Shown: piece after piece, positions 52,502-60,215 of the stretch
Layout of the letters: each line of letters begins with the position of its first letter
Position numbering within the stretch: position 1 is the first letter of the stretch
NCBI RefSeq assembly: GCF_016526145.1
Contig: NZ_JADDUE010000005.1
Span: 1 to 64,000, forward strand
Origin: Saccharopolyspora galaxeae
GTDB taxonomy: Bacteria; Actinomycetota; Actinomycetes; Mycobacteriales; Pseudonocardiaceae
Direction: 5' to 3'
Length of the DNA: 64,000 nucleotides
Translations under genes and position numbers: made by a program
Notes under the pieces: model-generated
What the model was told of the DNA's origin: nothing
What the model saw: the letters and a program-made list of their open reading frames with translations, nothing else
The model's database searches: none

Positions 52502-54505
52502 CTACTTTTCGCCGAGGACGTAGCGGTCCATCCACTCCAGCAGCGCCTCGTTCTGCGCGCGCCGGTGGGTGACCGGCCCGAGCACCGAACCGACGTGCGA
52601 GGTTCCGGGAAACCGCAGCATTTCCGCCGTGACGCCGCGGCTTTTGAGGACCGTGTAGAACTGTTCGGTCTGCCCCGGCGGCGCGCGGTGGTCGCTCTCG
52701 TGCTGGAAGAACAAGGTCGGCGTGCTGGACCTGTGCGCGTAGGTAACAGGTGAGCAGCGCCGGTAGAGCTCGGCGCGTTCGTGCGGGTCGCCGCCCATGA
52801 ACGAGCGGCCCGCCCAGATTCCGATGTCGCTGGTGCCGTACATGCTGGAGAAGTCGAACAACGGGTCCTCGGGGCACGCCGCCCGGAACCGGTCGGTCTG
52901 GGTGGTGAGCCAGCCGCTGAGCGTGCCGCCGGCGGAAGCGCCGAACACGCCGAGGCGGTCGGAATCGGCCAGGCCGATCGCGATCGCGTGATCGACACCG
53001 GCCATCAGGTCGGCGCAGTCGAGGTTGCCCCAATCCGAGGTGATCGCGGTACCGAAGTCGTCGCCGTAACCGGTGGAACCGCGGTGGTTCACGAACAGCA
53101 CGCCGTATCCCGCACCGGCCAGCATCAGGAAGTCGAAGACGAAGGTGTGGCCCCATCCGGCGTGCGGTCCACCATGGATTCCCAGCAGTGTCGGCAACGG
53201 GCGCTTCGCGCGCGCGGGTTCGAGGTACCAGCCCTCGACGGCCGTGCCGTCGGTGCTGGTGAACTCCAGGTGGTGCACGGCGGGCCACTCGAGCCGGGCC
53301 AGCAGCTCGGCGTTGAGTTCGGTCAGCCGACTCTCGGTCCCGGTGGCGGTGTCGAGCACGTGCAGGTCACCGGGGTCGCGGATGCCGAAGGCGGCGAACA
53401 GCAGCCGGTTCCCGCGCAACCGCACCGGTGCGCACCCGCGCTCACCCCCCGCCACGGGTTCGTGCGACTCGGCCCCGGACAATCCCACGCGCAGCACCCG
53501 CACTTCACCTCCGCGTTGCGCGGGCAGGTAAGCGTGCCGGGAGTCCGCGGAGATCAGGACGCCCGCCATCGTGAAGGCGAACGCGGGCATGTCCGGGACG
53601 AGCCGTCCGCCGACATCGTCCACAAGCCCCGTCGTGCGCCGCTGGTGAACCCCGGTTTCCGGGTCGTAGACCCACAGGTCGGCTTTCGATCCCGCGCGCC
53701 GACCGTCCTCATTGGTCAGCACGTACGCGATGCGCCCGTCGGGGCACACCGCGTGGCTCGCGATGGCCCCGCCACTGGCCACATCGGACACCGAACCGTC
53801 GAGGTCGACCCTTCGCAGCCGGTTGAGCATCCCCATCGATTCCGGGTCGAAGCTCGCGTTGAACACGAGCGCCGCACCGTCCGGTGTCCACTGCGGAGCG
53901 GTGTTCAACGAGCGGTCTTCGGTCAACCGCACGGGTTCGCCGCCTTCGGCCGCGACCACGTAGACGTCCTGCAGCGCGTCCTCGATGACGCCCACACCGT
54001 CGGCCCGCCAGGCCGCGCGGTCGACTCGATACGGCAGGGCGGGGTCGCGCCGCGTTCCGGGTGGCACGGCGGTGAAGGCGATGCGCGTCCCGTCCGGCGA
54101 GAACACCGGCCCACCACCGACCCCGTCCGGGAAGGCGGTGAGCTGGCGCGCTTCGCCGCCGTCGAGGGGCAGCGCGAAGATCTGCGGCACGCCGGTGCGG
54201 GTGGACAGGAACGCGATTTCGCGCCCGTCCGGCGCGAACGCGGGGTGCGCGTGCACCGCGTCGACGCTGGTGAGTTGCCGTTGACCGCCCGAGGAGACCG
54301 CCACCTGCACCAGGTCGGTGTGGTCGGTGTTCGCCTCGACGTCGGTGCGGGACAGGGCGAACACGACCGACTCGCCGTCCGGCGACAGGTCCGCCGAGGT
54401 CGCGAACCGGAGGCGGAACAGGTCGTCCGGTTCGATCGGCCGAAGCGCCTCATCCGAGTCCGGGCGCTCGGCACCTGCACCGGCCGCGCGATCGTCTACC
54501 GGCAT
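52502..54505 (-). CDS. S9-family (prolyl oligopeptidase-type) peptidase
   Basis: A 667-residue peptidase. Residues about 40-390 form a beta-propeller with WD/TolB-like repeats (FSPDGTRIAFTAVPPGT, WTPDGAALVFNASF). The C-terminal part from about 415 is an alpha/beta hydrolase: GIHGGPHAGWGHTF, nucleophile in GASAGGTLSG (Ser524), Asp in HESDHRAPPGQTEQF and His in PGTSHVGSV. It cleaves short peptides in the cytoplasm as an acylaminoacyl- or dipeptidyl-peptidase; exact preference is unknown. ATG at 54505 is the nearest start to the first propeller blade. Confidence 0.88.
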   Translation of the reverse strand: MPVDDRAAGAGAERPDSDEALRPIEPDDLFRLRFATSADLSPDGESVVFALSRTDVEANTDHTDLVQVAVSSGGQRQLTSVDAVHAHPAFAPDGREIAFLSTRTGVPQIFALPLDGGEARQLTAFPDGVGGGPVFSPDGTRIAFTAVPPGTRRDPALPYRVDRAAWRADGVGVIEDALQDVYVVAAEGGEPVRLTEDRSLNTAPQWTPDGAALVFNASFDPESMGMLNRLRRVDLDGSVSDVASGGAIASHAVCPDGRIAYVLTNEDGRRAGSKADLWVYDPETGVHQRRTTGLVDDVGGRLVPDMPAFAFTMAGVLISADSRHAYLPAQRGGEVRVLRVGLSGAESHEPVAGGERGCAPVRLRGNRLLFAAFGIRDPGDLHVLDTATGTESRLTELNAELLARLEWPAVHHLEFTSTDGTAVEGWYLEPARAKRPLPTLLGIHGGPHAGWGHTFVFDFLMLAGAGYGVLFVNHRGSTGYGDDFGTAITSDWGNLDCADLMAGVDHAIAIGLADSDRLGVFGASAGGTLSGWLTTQTDRFRAACPEDPLFDFSSMYGTSDIGIWAGRSFMGGDPHERAELYRRCSPVTYAHRSSTPTLFFQHESDHRAPPGQTEQFYTVLKSRGVTAEMLRFPGTSHVGSVLGPVTHRRAQNEALLEWMDRYVLGEK

Positions 54506-54737
54506 CTGCACCAAACCCCCGCAATTCCGCCAACACCTGCACACAACAACGAGCCCGCCCGGTTCGCCGAGCGCGGCCCGCTCTCCAGGAATACCTGCAT
54601 CAGCTCCCGGAGTCGACGCAGATCGCTAACGGTGAACAACGGCGAGCCGCCGGCTTCGCGTTCAGAGCAGCGGAGCCGAGGGCCGCCCGGCCTAGCGGAA
54701 ACCCCCGAACGGCGGCTCACCGCCACGAGCGCGCGCG

Positions 54738-54767
54738 TTGAACACGACATGTACCGGTCGGTACACT
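54738..54767 (+). promoter_or_regulatory. Self-controlled TetR promoter with operator
   Basis: TTGAAC (54738-54743) and TACACT (54762-54767) are 18 bp apart. The palindrome TGTACCG-GT-CGGTACA (54750-54765) fills the spacer and overlaps the -10 box, so a bound dimer would block RNA polymerase. The GTG of the TetR gene begins 7 bp after the -10 box, the expected start of transcription, so the message is likely leaderless. Operator and boxes are seen; autorepression is inferred. Confidence 0.7.
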
Positions 54768-54773
54768 CGGCTG

Positions 54774-55343
54774 GTGAGTTCCAGGTCCGACAAGCGCGCC
54801 GAACTGCTGCGGCAGGTGGTGGACCAGCTGGCCGAGCACGGCATCGCCGACATGTCGTTGAGCCCGCTGGCCGCGCAGCTGGGCACCAGCAAGCGCATGT
54901 TGCTGTACTACTTCGGCAGCCGGGACAACCTGATCGCCGAGGCGATCGCCGCCAGCAGGCCGGACGTCGCCGGGCTGTTCAGCGGTGTGCACGACGCCGC
55001 GAGCCTGCGCGAGGCGGCGTGGGCGCTGTGGACGGCGATCACCGAAGGCCACCAGCAGCGGCCGATCCGCATCCTGTTCCAAGTGCTGAGCCTGGCGCCG
55101 ACGCAACCGGACCGGTACGGCGCGGTGGCTTCCGAGGCCGTCACCGCCATGGTCGATCCGCTGGTCCCGGTACACCGCGATCTCGGTTTCGACGAGACGG
55201 AGGCGCGCGCCCGGGCGAGCCTGCTCATCTCCGGGCTGCGCGGGCTGTGCCTGGACCGGATCGTCACCGGCGACGTCCCCAGGATCGAAGCCGCCGCCAG
55301 GACGCTGATCGCGACCGCGACCACGCTGCCCGAGTCGCGCTGA
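54774..55343 (+). CDS. TetR-family regulator, likely autoregulated
   Basis: A 189-residue TetR-type regulator. DNA-binding domain: HGIADMSLSPLAAQLGTSKRMLLYYFGSRDNLIAEAI (about 22-58). C-terminal domain resembles the TetR_C_6 group. GTG at 54774 is preferred: upstream in-frame start at 54738 would translate through the operator, and the promoter boxes place the transcript start exactly at this GTG. It is divergent from the S9 peptidase gene, 268 bp away, and could also regulate that gene. Confidence 0.85.
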   Translation: MSSRSDKRAELLRQVVDQLAEHGIADMSLSPLAAQLGTSKRMLLYYFGSRDNLIAEAIAASRPDVAGLFSGVHDAASLREAAWALWTAITEGHQQRPIRILFQVLSLAPTQPDRYGAVASEAVTAMVDPLVPVHRDLGFDETEARARASLLISGLRGLCLDRIVTGDVPRIEAAARTLIATATTLPESR

Positions 55344-55430
55344 ACGCGGCGAACTCGAAGCAACTCCTCACCCGCAGGAAGTCGACGAGCCCGGACTCAC
55401 GGCCGTGCGCGAGGGCCGACCGGGAAGGGC

Positions 55431-55865
55431 TCAACCGTCCAAGTTGCGGTCCCACGAGGCCATCACGATCAGCGTCTTGGTGCCCGCCACCTTCCCGGTG
55501 CGCCGGATGGCGTTGACGACCCGCTGCAGGTCGTCGACGTTGCGCACCCGGAAGCGCACCAGCGCGTCCGGGTCGCCGGAGGTGGTGAAGTACTGCTGGA
55601 CCTCGGGCACCTGCTTGGCGATCTGCTCGATCTCGGCGGTGTCGGTGGCGCCGGTCAGGCGGATCTCGGTGAAGGCGTCCAACTCCCCCACCGCGGCGTC
55701 GTCGGTGATCGCCACGTAGCCCTTCAGCACGCCGTCGCGTTCGAGGCGTTCGATCCGGCGGGACACCGGCGCGCCGGAGAGCCCGACCTGCCTGCCGATC
55801 TCGCTGACGGGCGTGCGCGCCCGGGTTCGCAGGATCTCGACGATCCGCCGGTCCGTGTCGTCCAT
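55431..55865 (-). CDS. Lrp/AsnC-family regulator (copy 2)
   Basis: A 144-residue Lrp/AsnC protein. Helix-turn-helix region: MDDTDRRIVEILRTRARTPVSEIGRQVGLSGAPVSRRIERLERDGVLKGY, then the RAM domain with LDAFTEIRLTGATDTAEIEQIAKQVPEVQ. ATG at 55865 follows GAGGTG. It is divergent from the second E1/E2 operon, as the other Lrp gene is from the first, so it is likely a BkdR-type controller. The two Lrp proteins are clearly different in sequence and length, so each operon seems to have its own regulator. Confidence 0.88.
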   Translation of the reverse strand: MDDTDRRIVEILRTRARTPVSEIGRQVGLSGAPVSRRIERLERDGVLKGYVAITDDAAVGELDAFTEIRLTGATDTAEIEQIAKQVPEVQQYFTTSGDPDALVRFRVRNVDDLQRVVNAIRRTGKVAGTKTLIVMASWDRNLDG

Positions 55866-55881
55866 GGAGCACCTCGCACGT

Positions 55882-55909
55882 ATCTTGCGCCGCCAGCCGA
55901 GATCTTGCG
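55882..55909. promoter_or_regulatory. ATCTTGCG direct repeats, likely Lrp sites
   Basis: ATCTTGCG occurs at 55882-55889 and again at 55902-55909, exactly 20 bp (two DNA turns) apart, in the interval between the Lrp gene and the E1 alpha gene. Equally faced repeated half-sites suit an Lrp octamer that wraps DNA. The repeat is seen; the binding protein is inferred from position. Confidence 0.5.
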
Positions 55910-56041
55910 TCCGGGACGGCTCGGCAGGCTTGTTCCGCTGCGTTTCGTGCGCTGATTGAACCAAACAGTTGTCGCTGTCGGCGCGGCGCTGAAACGGTGC
56001 GCACCGCGTGCCCGCTGATCCGCCCGTCCCCTTGGAGCGCC

Positions 56042-57121
56042 ATGGACCCCTCGCCGTCCCCGCCCGAGCCGTGGTCCGCGCTCGACGCCGAAGGCCGGTT
56101 GACCGCGCACGAGCTGCTGCCGAGCGGTGACGATGCGCTCGACCTGCACCGCGCCCACCGCGACATGGTGCTGGCGCGGCGGCTGGACACCGAGGCGATC
56201 GCCTTGCAGCGCCAGGGCGAGCTCGGGCTCTGGCCGTCGCTGCTGGGACAGGAGGCCGCGCAGGTCGGCGCCGCCTCGGCGTTGCACGAACGGGACGTGG
56301 TGTTCCCGACCTACCGCGAGCACGCGGCCGCCTGGTGCCGCGGCGTGGACCCGGTGGACCTGCTGGGGCTCTTCCGCGGCACGACCCTCGGCGGCTGGGA
56401 TCCGCACGAGCGCGGCTTCAACCTGTACACGCTGGTGATCGGCGCGCACACGTTGCACGGGGTCGGCTACGCGATGGGCATCGTGCGCGACGGCGACGTG
56501 GGCACCGGAGACCCGGGGCGGGACCGCGCGGTGCTGGTGTTCCTGGGCGACGGCGCGCTCAGCGAAGGCGAGACGAACGAGGCGTTCGTCTGGGCGGCGG
56601 CGCAGAACCTGCCGGTGGTGTTCTTCTGCCAGAACAACCAGTGGGCGATCTCCGCGCCCTATTCAGTGCAGAGCCGGGTTCCCGCCGCGCAGCGTTCGCA
56701 GGGATTCGGCTTCCCGGGCGTGCGGGTCGACGGCAACGATGTGGTGGCCTGCCACGCGGCCGCGCACGACGCGCTCAGCACCGCCCGGCGCGGCGGCGGG
56801 CCGACGCTGATCGAGGCGGTCACCTACCGCCGCAACCCGCACACCACCTCCGACGACGACTCGCGCTACCGCGCCGCGGCGGAGAACGACGACTGGGCGC
56901 AGCGGGACCCGATCGAACGGCTGCGGTCGCACCTCGGCGAATCCAGCGAATCGCTGCGGGCCGAAGAGGACCGGCTGGCCGACCGGCTGCGCCGCGGTTG
57001 CCGCGAACTTCCCGTGCCTGCCCCGGATTCGCCGTTCCGGCACACCTTCGCCGAGCTGCCGCGGGAACTGGCCAAGCAGCTCGAGGAGCACCTCGCGTTC
57101 GTGCAAGGGCAGCAGGCATGA
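56042..57121 (+). CDS. 2-oxoacid dehydrogenase E1 alpha (copy 2)
   Basis: A 359-residue thiamine diphosphate-dependent alpha subunit. ThDP motif: FLGDGALSEGETNEAFVWAAAQNLPVVFFCQNNQWAIS. C-terminal half carries EAVTYRRNPHTTSDDDSRYR, the branched-chain-type version. It has a ten-residue insertion IVRDGDVGTGDPGRDRAV before the ThDP motif that copy 1 lacks. ATG at 56042 follows TTGGAG; an in-frame start 45 bp upstream is possible. First gene of the E1 alpha-E1 beta-E2 operon, coupled to E1 beta by ATGA. Confidence 0.9.
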   Translation: MDPSPSPPEPWSALDAEGRLTAHELLPSGDDALDLHRAHRDMVLARRLDTEAIALQRQGELGLWPSLLGQEAAQVGAASALHERDVVFPTYREHAAAWCRGVDPVDLLGLFRGTTLGGWDPHERGFNLYTLVIGAHTLHGVGYAMGIVRDGDVGTGDPGRDRAVLVFLGDGALSEGETNEAFVWAAAQNLPVVFFCQNNQWAISAPYSVQSRVPAAQRSQGFGFPGVRVDGNDVVACHAAAHDALSTARRGGGPTLIEAVTYRRNPHTTSDDDSRYRAAAENDDWAQRDPIERLRSHLGESSESLRAEEDRLADRLRRGCRELPVPAPDSPFRHTFAELPRELAKQLEEHLAFVQGQQA

Positions 57122-58092
57122 CGGGCACCGCGCTCGCCCACGCCTTGAACCGCGGTCTGCGCGACGCGCTGGCCGCGGACAACAAGGTGTTGCTGCTCGG
57201 CGAGGACATCGGGCGTCTCGGCGGCGTTTTCCGCGTCACTGCCGAGTTGCAGAAGGACTTCGGCGAGTCGCGGGTGGTCGACGCGCCGCTCGGTGAAGCG
57301 GGGATCGTCGGCAGCGCGATCGGGTTGGCGATGGCCGGGTACCGGCCGGTCTGCGAGATCCAGTTCGACGGCTTCACCTTCCCGGCGATGAACCAGATCG
57401 TGACTCAGCTGGCGAAGTACCGGCACCGGTCCGGGGGTCTGGTGTCGCTGCCGGTGGTGATCCGGATTCCCGTCGGCGGCGGTATCGGGGCGATCGAGCA
57501 CCACGGCGAGTCGCCCGAGGCGTACTTCGCGCACACGGCCGGATTGCGGGTGCTGAGCCCGTCCACCGCGCAGGACGCCTACGACCTGATCGGGCAGGCC
57601 GTCCGCTGCGACGATCCGGTCGTGTTCCTGGAGCCGAAGCGCTCCTACTGGCGCAAGGGCGAACTCGACACCGCGGCACAACCGTCCGCAATGGATAGTG
57701 CGCGGGTGGTTCGGCGCGGCGGCGACCTGACCTTGGTGGCGTACGGAGCGCTGGTGCCGATCGCGCTGGAAGCGGCCGAAGCGCTGGCCGAAGAGGGCCG
57801 CGACGTCGAGGTCGTCGACCTGCGGTCGCTCTCGCCCGTGGACGACGAGACGGTGGTGGAGTCGGTGCGGCGCACCGGACGGCTGGTCATCGCGCACGAG
57901 GCTTCGCGGACCGCCGGGCTCGGCGGCGAACTCGCAGCCCGGGTGCAGGCCGCCGCGTTCTACTCGCTGGAGGCACCGATCGTGCGCGTCACCGGGCACG
58001 ACACCCCGTACCCGGCTGCGCGGCTGGAAGCGGACTGGTTGCCGAACCTCGATCGCATCCTGGAGGGCTGCGACGAGTCCTACGCGCATTGA
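57118..58092 (+). CDS. 2-oxoacid dehydrogenase E1 beta (copy 2)
   Basis: A 324-residue beta subunit. Family segments: GEDIGRLGGVFRVTAELQKDFG, DAPLGEAGIVGSAIGLAMAGYRPVCEIQFDGF, GGGIGAIEHHGESPEAYFAHT and VDLRSLSPVDDETV. The ATG overlaps the E1 alpha stop (ATGA). It has the same organisation as the first copy, but sequences have diverged widely, so the duplication is old or one copy was acquired. With E1 alpha it would decarboxylate branched 2-oxoacids from valine, leucine or isoleucine. Confidence 0.91.
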   Translation: MTGTALAHALNRGLRDALAADNKVLLLGEDIGRLGGVFRVTAELQKDFGESRVVDAPLGEAGIVGSAIGLAMAGYRPVCEIQFDGFTFPAMNQIVTQLAKYRHRSGGLVSLPVVIRIPVGGGIGAIEHHGESPEAYFAHTAGLRVLSPSTAQDAYDLIGQAVRCDDPVVFLEPKRSYWRKGELDTAAQPSAMDSARVVRRGGDLTLVAYGALVPIALEAAEALAEEGRDVEVVDLRSLSPVDDETVVESVRRTGRLVIAHEASRTAGLGGELAARVQAAAFYSLEAPIVRVTGHDTPYPAARLEADWLPNLDRILEGCDESYAH

Positions 58093-58117
58093 CCCGAGGT
58101 CGCGAGCAGGAGTCCGC

Positions 58118-59431
58118 GTGAACAGCACCGCCCAGGAGTTCCACCTTCCCGATGTCGGCGAGGGCCTGACCGAAGCCGAGATCGTGACGTGGCACGTCGC
58201 CGAAGGCGACCCCGTCGCGGTCAACCAGGCCGTCGTCGACATCGAGACCGCGAAGTCCGTGGTGGCACTGCCCGCACCGCACGGCGGTGAAGTGCTCGAA
58301 GTGCTCGCCGCCGAAGGGGAAACGGTCCAGGTCGGCACACCGATCCTGCGCATCGGCTCGCCCGCCGGACCGGAGCAGCCTGCCGGCGATGCCTCGTCGT
58401 CCAAAGCGGACGCTGCAGAGTCCGCTGAGGACGAACCGAAGCTTCTCGTCGGATACGGCAACACCGGTGCGAATTCTCGGCGGAGTCGCCGGCAGCGTCG
58501 GGATTCGCAACCGCAGCAACAAGAATCGGCTACGGCCCGGCACCGCCCCCTGGCCAAGCCGCCCGTGCGCAAGCTCGCCAAGGAACTCGGTGTCGACCTC
58601 GGGGAAATCCGGCCGAGCGGGCAGCACGGCATCGTGGCGCGCCAAGACGTGCTCGCACACGCCGAGAAGAACGAGGCCCCGATCGAGACCGGGCGAACCG
58701 AGACCCGGGGAACCGGGGCCGGGCGAACCGAGACCCGGGTGCCGATCAAGGGCGTGCGCAAGCGCACCGCGGAGGCGGTGGTCGCGTCGGCTTTCACCGC
58801 ACCGCACGTCACCGAGTTCAGCACGATCGACGTCACCCGCACGATGCAGCTGCGCGAGCAGATCCAGCAGCGGCGCGAGTTCCGCGACGTCAAACTCACC
58901 CCGCTCGCGTTCGCGGCGCGCGCCTACCTGGCCGCGATCGCCCGGACTCCGATCGCCAACGCCCGGTGGGACGAGGACGCCCAGGAGATCGTGCTGCGCG
59001 AACAGGTCGACCTCGGCATCGCCGCCGCAACGCCGCGCGGGCTGGTCGTGCCCAACGTCGAAGCGGCGCAACGGCTCTCCCTCCGGGAATTGGCCTCCTC
59101 GATCAACGAGCTCGCCGAAACCGCCCGCGCGGGCGCGACCACTCCCGGGCAGCTGGCGGGCGGCACCACGACGATCACCAACATCGGCGTTTTCGGCGTG
59201 GATTCCGGCACGCCGATCCTCAATCCCGGACAGACCGCGATACTCGCGGTCGGGGCGGTGCGCCGGATGCCGTGGGTGGTGCACGACGAGCAGGGCGAAC
59301 GCATCGAACCGCGCTCGGTGCTGCAACTCGCGCTGTCGTTCGATCACCGGGTGATGGACGGCCAGCAGGGCTCCGAACTGCTGGCGGACACCGCCGCGGT
59401 CCTGGCCGATCCCGGAATGGCGTTGCTTTGA
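58118..59431 (+). CDS. 2-oxoacid dehydrogenase E2 (copy 2)
   Basis: A 437-residue acyltransferase core. Lipoyl domain with IETAKSVVALPA (Lys46), a Gly/Pro/Ser linker, the subunit-binding domain (PPVRKLAKELGVDLGEIRPSGQHG), then a catalytic domain closing with FDHRVMDGQQG. The linker region contains a 30-bp repeat (GGGCGAACCGAGACCCGGG at 58691 and 58721). GTG at 58118 follows CAGGAG, 25 bp after E1 beta. No E3 (dihydrolipoamide dehydrogenase) follows; a mobile element remnant begins 4 bp after the stop, so E3 or other genes may have been lost there, or E3 is shared with pyruvate dehydrogenase. Confidence 0.89.
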   Translation: MNSTAQEFHLPDVGEGLTEAEIVTWHVAEGDPVAVNQAVVDIETAKSVVALPAPHGGEVLEVLAAEGETVQVGTPILRIGSPAGPEQPAGDASSSKADAAESAEDEPKLLVGYGNTGANSRRSRRQRRDSQPQQQESATARHRPLAKPPVRKLAKELGVDLGEIRPSGQHGIVARQDVLAHAEKNEAPIETGRTETRGTGAGRTETRVPIKGVRKRTAEAVVASAFTAPHVTEFSTIDVTRTMQLREQIQQRREFRDVKLTPLAFAARAYLAAIARTPIANARWDEDAQEIVLREQVDLGIAAATPRGLVVPNVEAAQRLSLRELASSINELAETARAGATTPGQLAGGTTTITNIGVFGVDSGTPILNPGQTAILAVGAVRRMPWVVHDEQGERIEPRSVLQLALSFDHRVMDGQQGSELLADTAAVLADPGMALL

Positions 59432-59434
59432 ATC

Positions 59435-59512
59435 CTCCCGCCTGAAGGCGGGAGATTCCTGACTCAGGCAGCCTGACCGCGTTGCACGCGGTCAGGACTC
59501 ACGCCCTCAACA
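59435..59512 (-). ncRNA. Structured IS605 right end, possible omega-RNA 3' scaffold
   Basis: Between the tnpB stop and the element end lie two perfect stems: CCTGACCGCG-ttgca-CGCGGTCAGG (59472-59496, 10 bp) and CTCCCGCC-tgaa-GGCGGGAG (59435-59454, 8 bp). In IS605/IS200 elements the guide (omega) RNA of TnpB is made from the 3' end of tnpB and the right end, so this is where such an RNA would lie. Whether it is transcribed here is unknown. The left stem may also end the E2 transcript. Confidence 0.45.
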
Positions 59513-59767
59513 TCAGCCGGGTTGAAACCGAACTAGCATCACGCGTGCGGAGTTCTTGTCCCTCGGGGACCAGGCTCCGCACGCAGTGCAGGTGTAGGTA
59601 CGTTCCGACAGCGGCAGGCGGTGCTTGGCTCTCGCGCCGCACTGTCCGCAGTCCATCGTGGTGTGCTTCGGGTCGACCAGCCGCAGCACGCGGTCGTGCT
59701 TGCGGGCCTGCTCGACCAGCGCAGTCTTGGTAGCGCCGATCGCAGCGTCAGCGGCCTTACGGGCCAT
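59513..59767 (-). pseudogene. tnpB: TnpB 3' fragment (RNA-guided nuclease remnant)
   Basis: An 84-codon remnant equal to the C-terminal quarter of TnpB: ARKAADAAIGATKTALVEQARKHDRVLRL, then VDPKHTTMDCGQCG, TYTCTACG (a four-cysteine zinc ribbon) and PRDKNSAR with the RuvC-III aspartate. RuvC-I and RuvC-II residues and the DNA-binding head are missing, so it cannot cut DNA. The reading frame stays open into adjacent sequence but is not homologous there. Start is set at the ATG at 59767 only for convenience. Confidence 0.8.
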
Positions 59768-59774
59768 CGTGGTC

Positions 59775-60119
59775 TTCGCGAGAAACCTTGGTCGGAAGGA
59801 CACGCACCTGCGGCGGATGGAAGAGGTCATGCGGGCGGTGTGTGAGGACTTTGAAACCGAATTGGCCGAGTTCAACGGCGAGTCGAACCACGTGCACCTG
59901 CTCGTACACTTCCCACCCAAGGTCGCCGTGTCCAAGCTGGTCAACAGCCTGAAGGGTGTGTCCTCGCGGATGCTGCGGAAGGAGTTCGAGGACCTGCGGT
60001 TCTCGTACTGGAAGGGCGTCCGACTGTGGTCCGGCAGCTACTTCGCCGGTTCCGTGGGTGGCGCGCCGCTATCGGTAGTGCGGCAGTACATCGAGCAACA
60101 ACAGCGTCCGCCTGTGTAG
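59775..60119 (+). pseudogene. tnpA: TnpA (Y1 HUH transposase) 5'-truncated gene
   Basis: About 115 codons of an IS200/IS605 TnpA. Conserved parts: LRRMEEVMRAVCEDFETELAEFNGESNHVHLLVHFPPKV with the HUH motif (HVH), SKLVNSLKGVSSRMLRKEF, LWSGSYFAGSVGGAPLSVV and the nucleophile tyrosine in RQYIEQQ. The N-terminal 20-25 residues that normally precede this are absent at the deletion junction. The catalytic motifs survive, so it is pseudogenised by truncation only. No frameshift or stop is seen in the rest. Confidence 0.8.
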
Positions 60120-60215
60120 GTCACCGCTGGGCACGTCGCCCACGGACTGGACGCGCTTACTCCCCGCCCTGACGGGCGAGGCATCCGCGCTACGTTCGTT
60201 TGGTGAACGACATCG

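Larger units (their letters stand above)
59435..60182. mobile_element. Internally deleted IS605-type element
   Basis: A 0.75-kb remnant with IS200/IS605 architecture. The 3' part of tnpB runs left on the minus strand and the 3' part of tnpA runs right on the plus strand, as in divergent IS605. Both genes lack their 5' parts and meet near 59,770, so a central segment containing both starts was deleted. The left edge carries a strong hairpin (CTCCCGCC-TGAA-GGCGGGAG, 59435-59454). The right edge carries CGCCC-TGAC-GGGCG (60165-60178) and TGGGC/GCCCA (60128-60142). It is dead in cis but both ends persist. Exact ends are approximate. Confidence 0.8.

Noticed and set aside
59625-60119. A complete 164-residue TnpA
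   Set aside because: The first 50 codons overlap the antisense tnpB remnant and do not match TnpA. Homology starts near 59,775.
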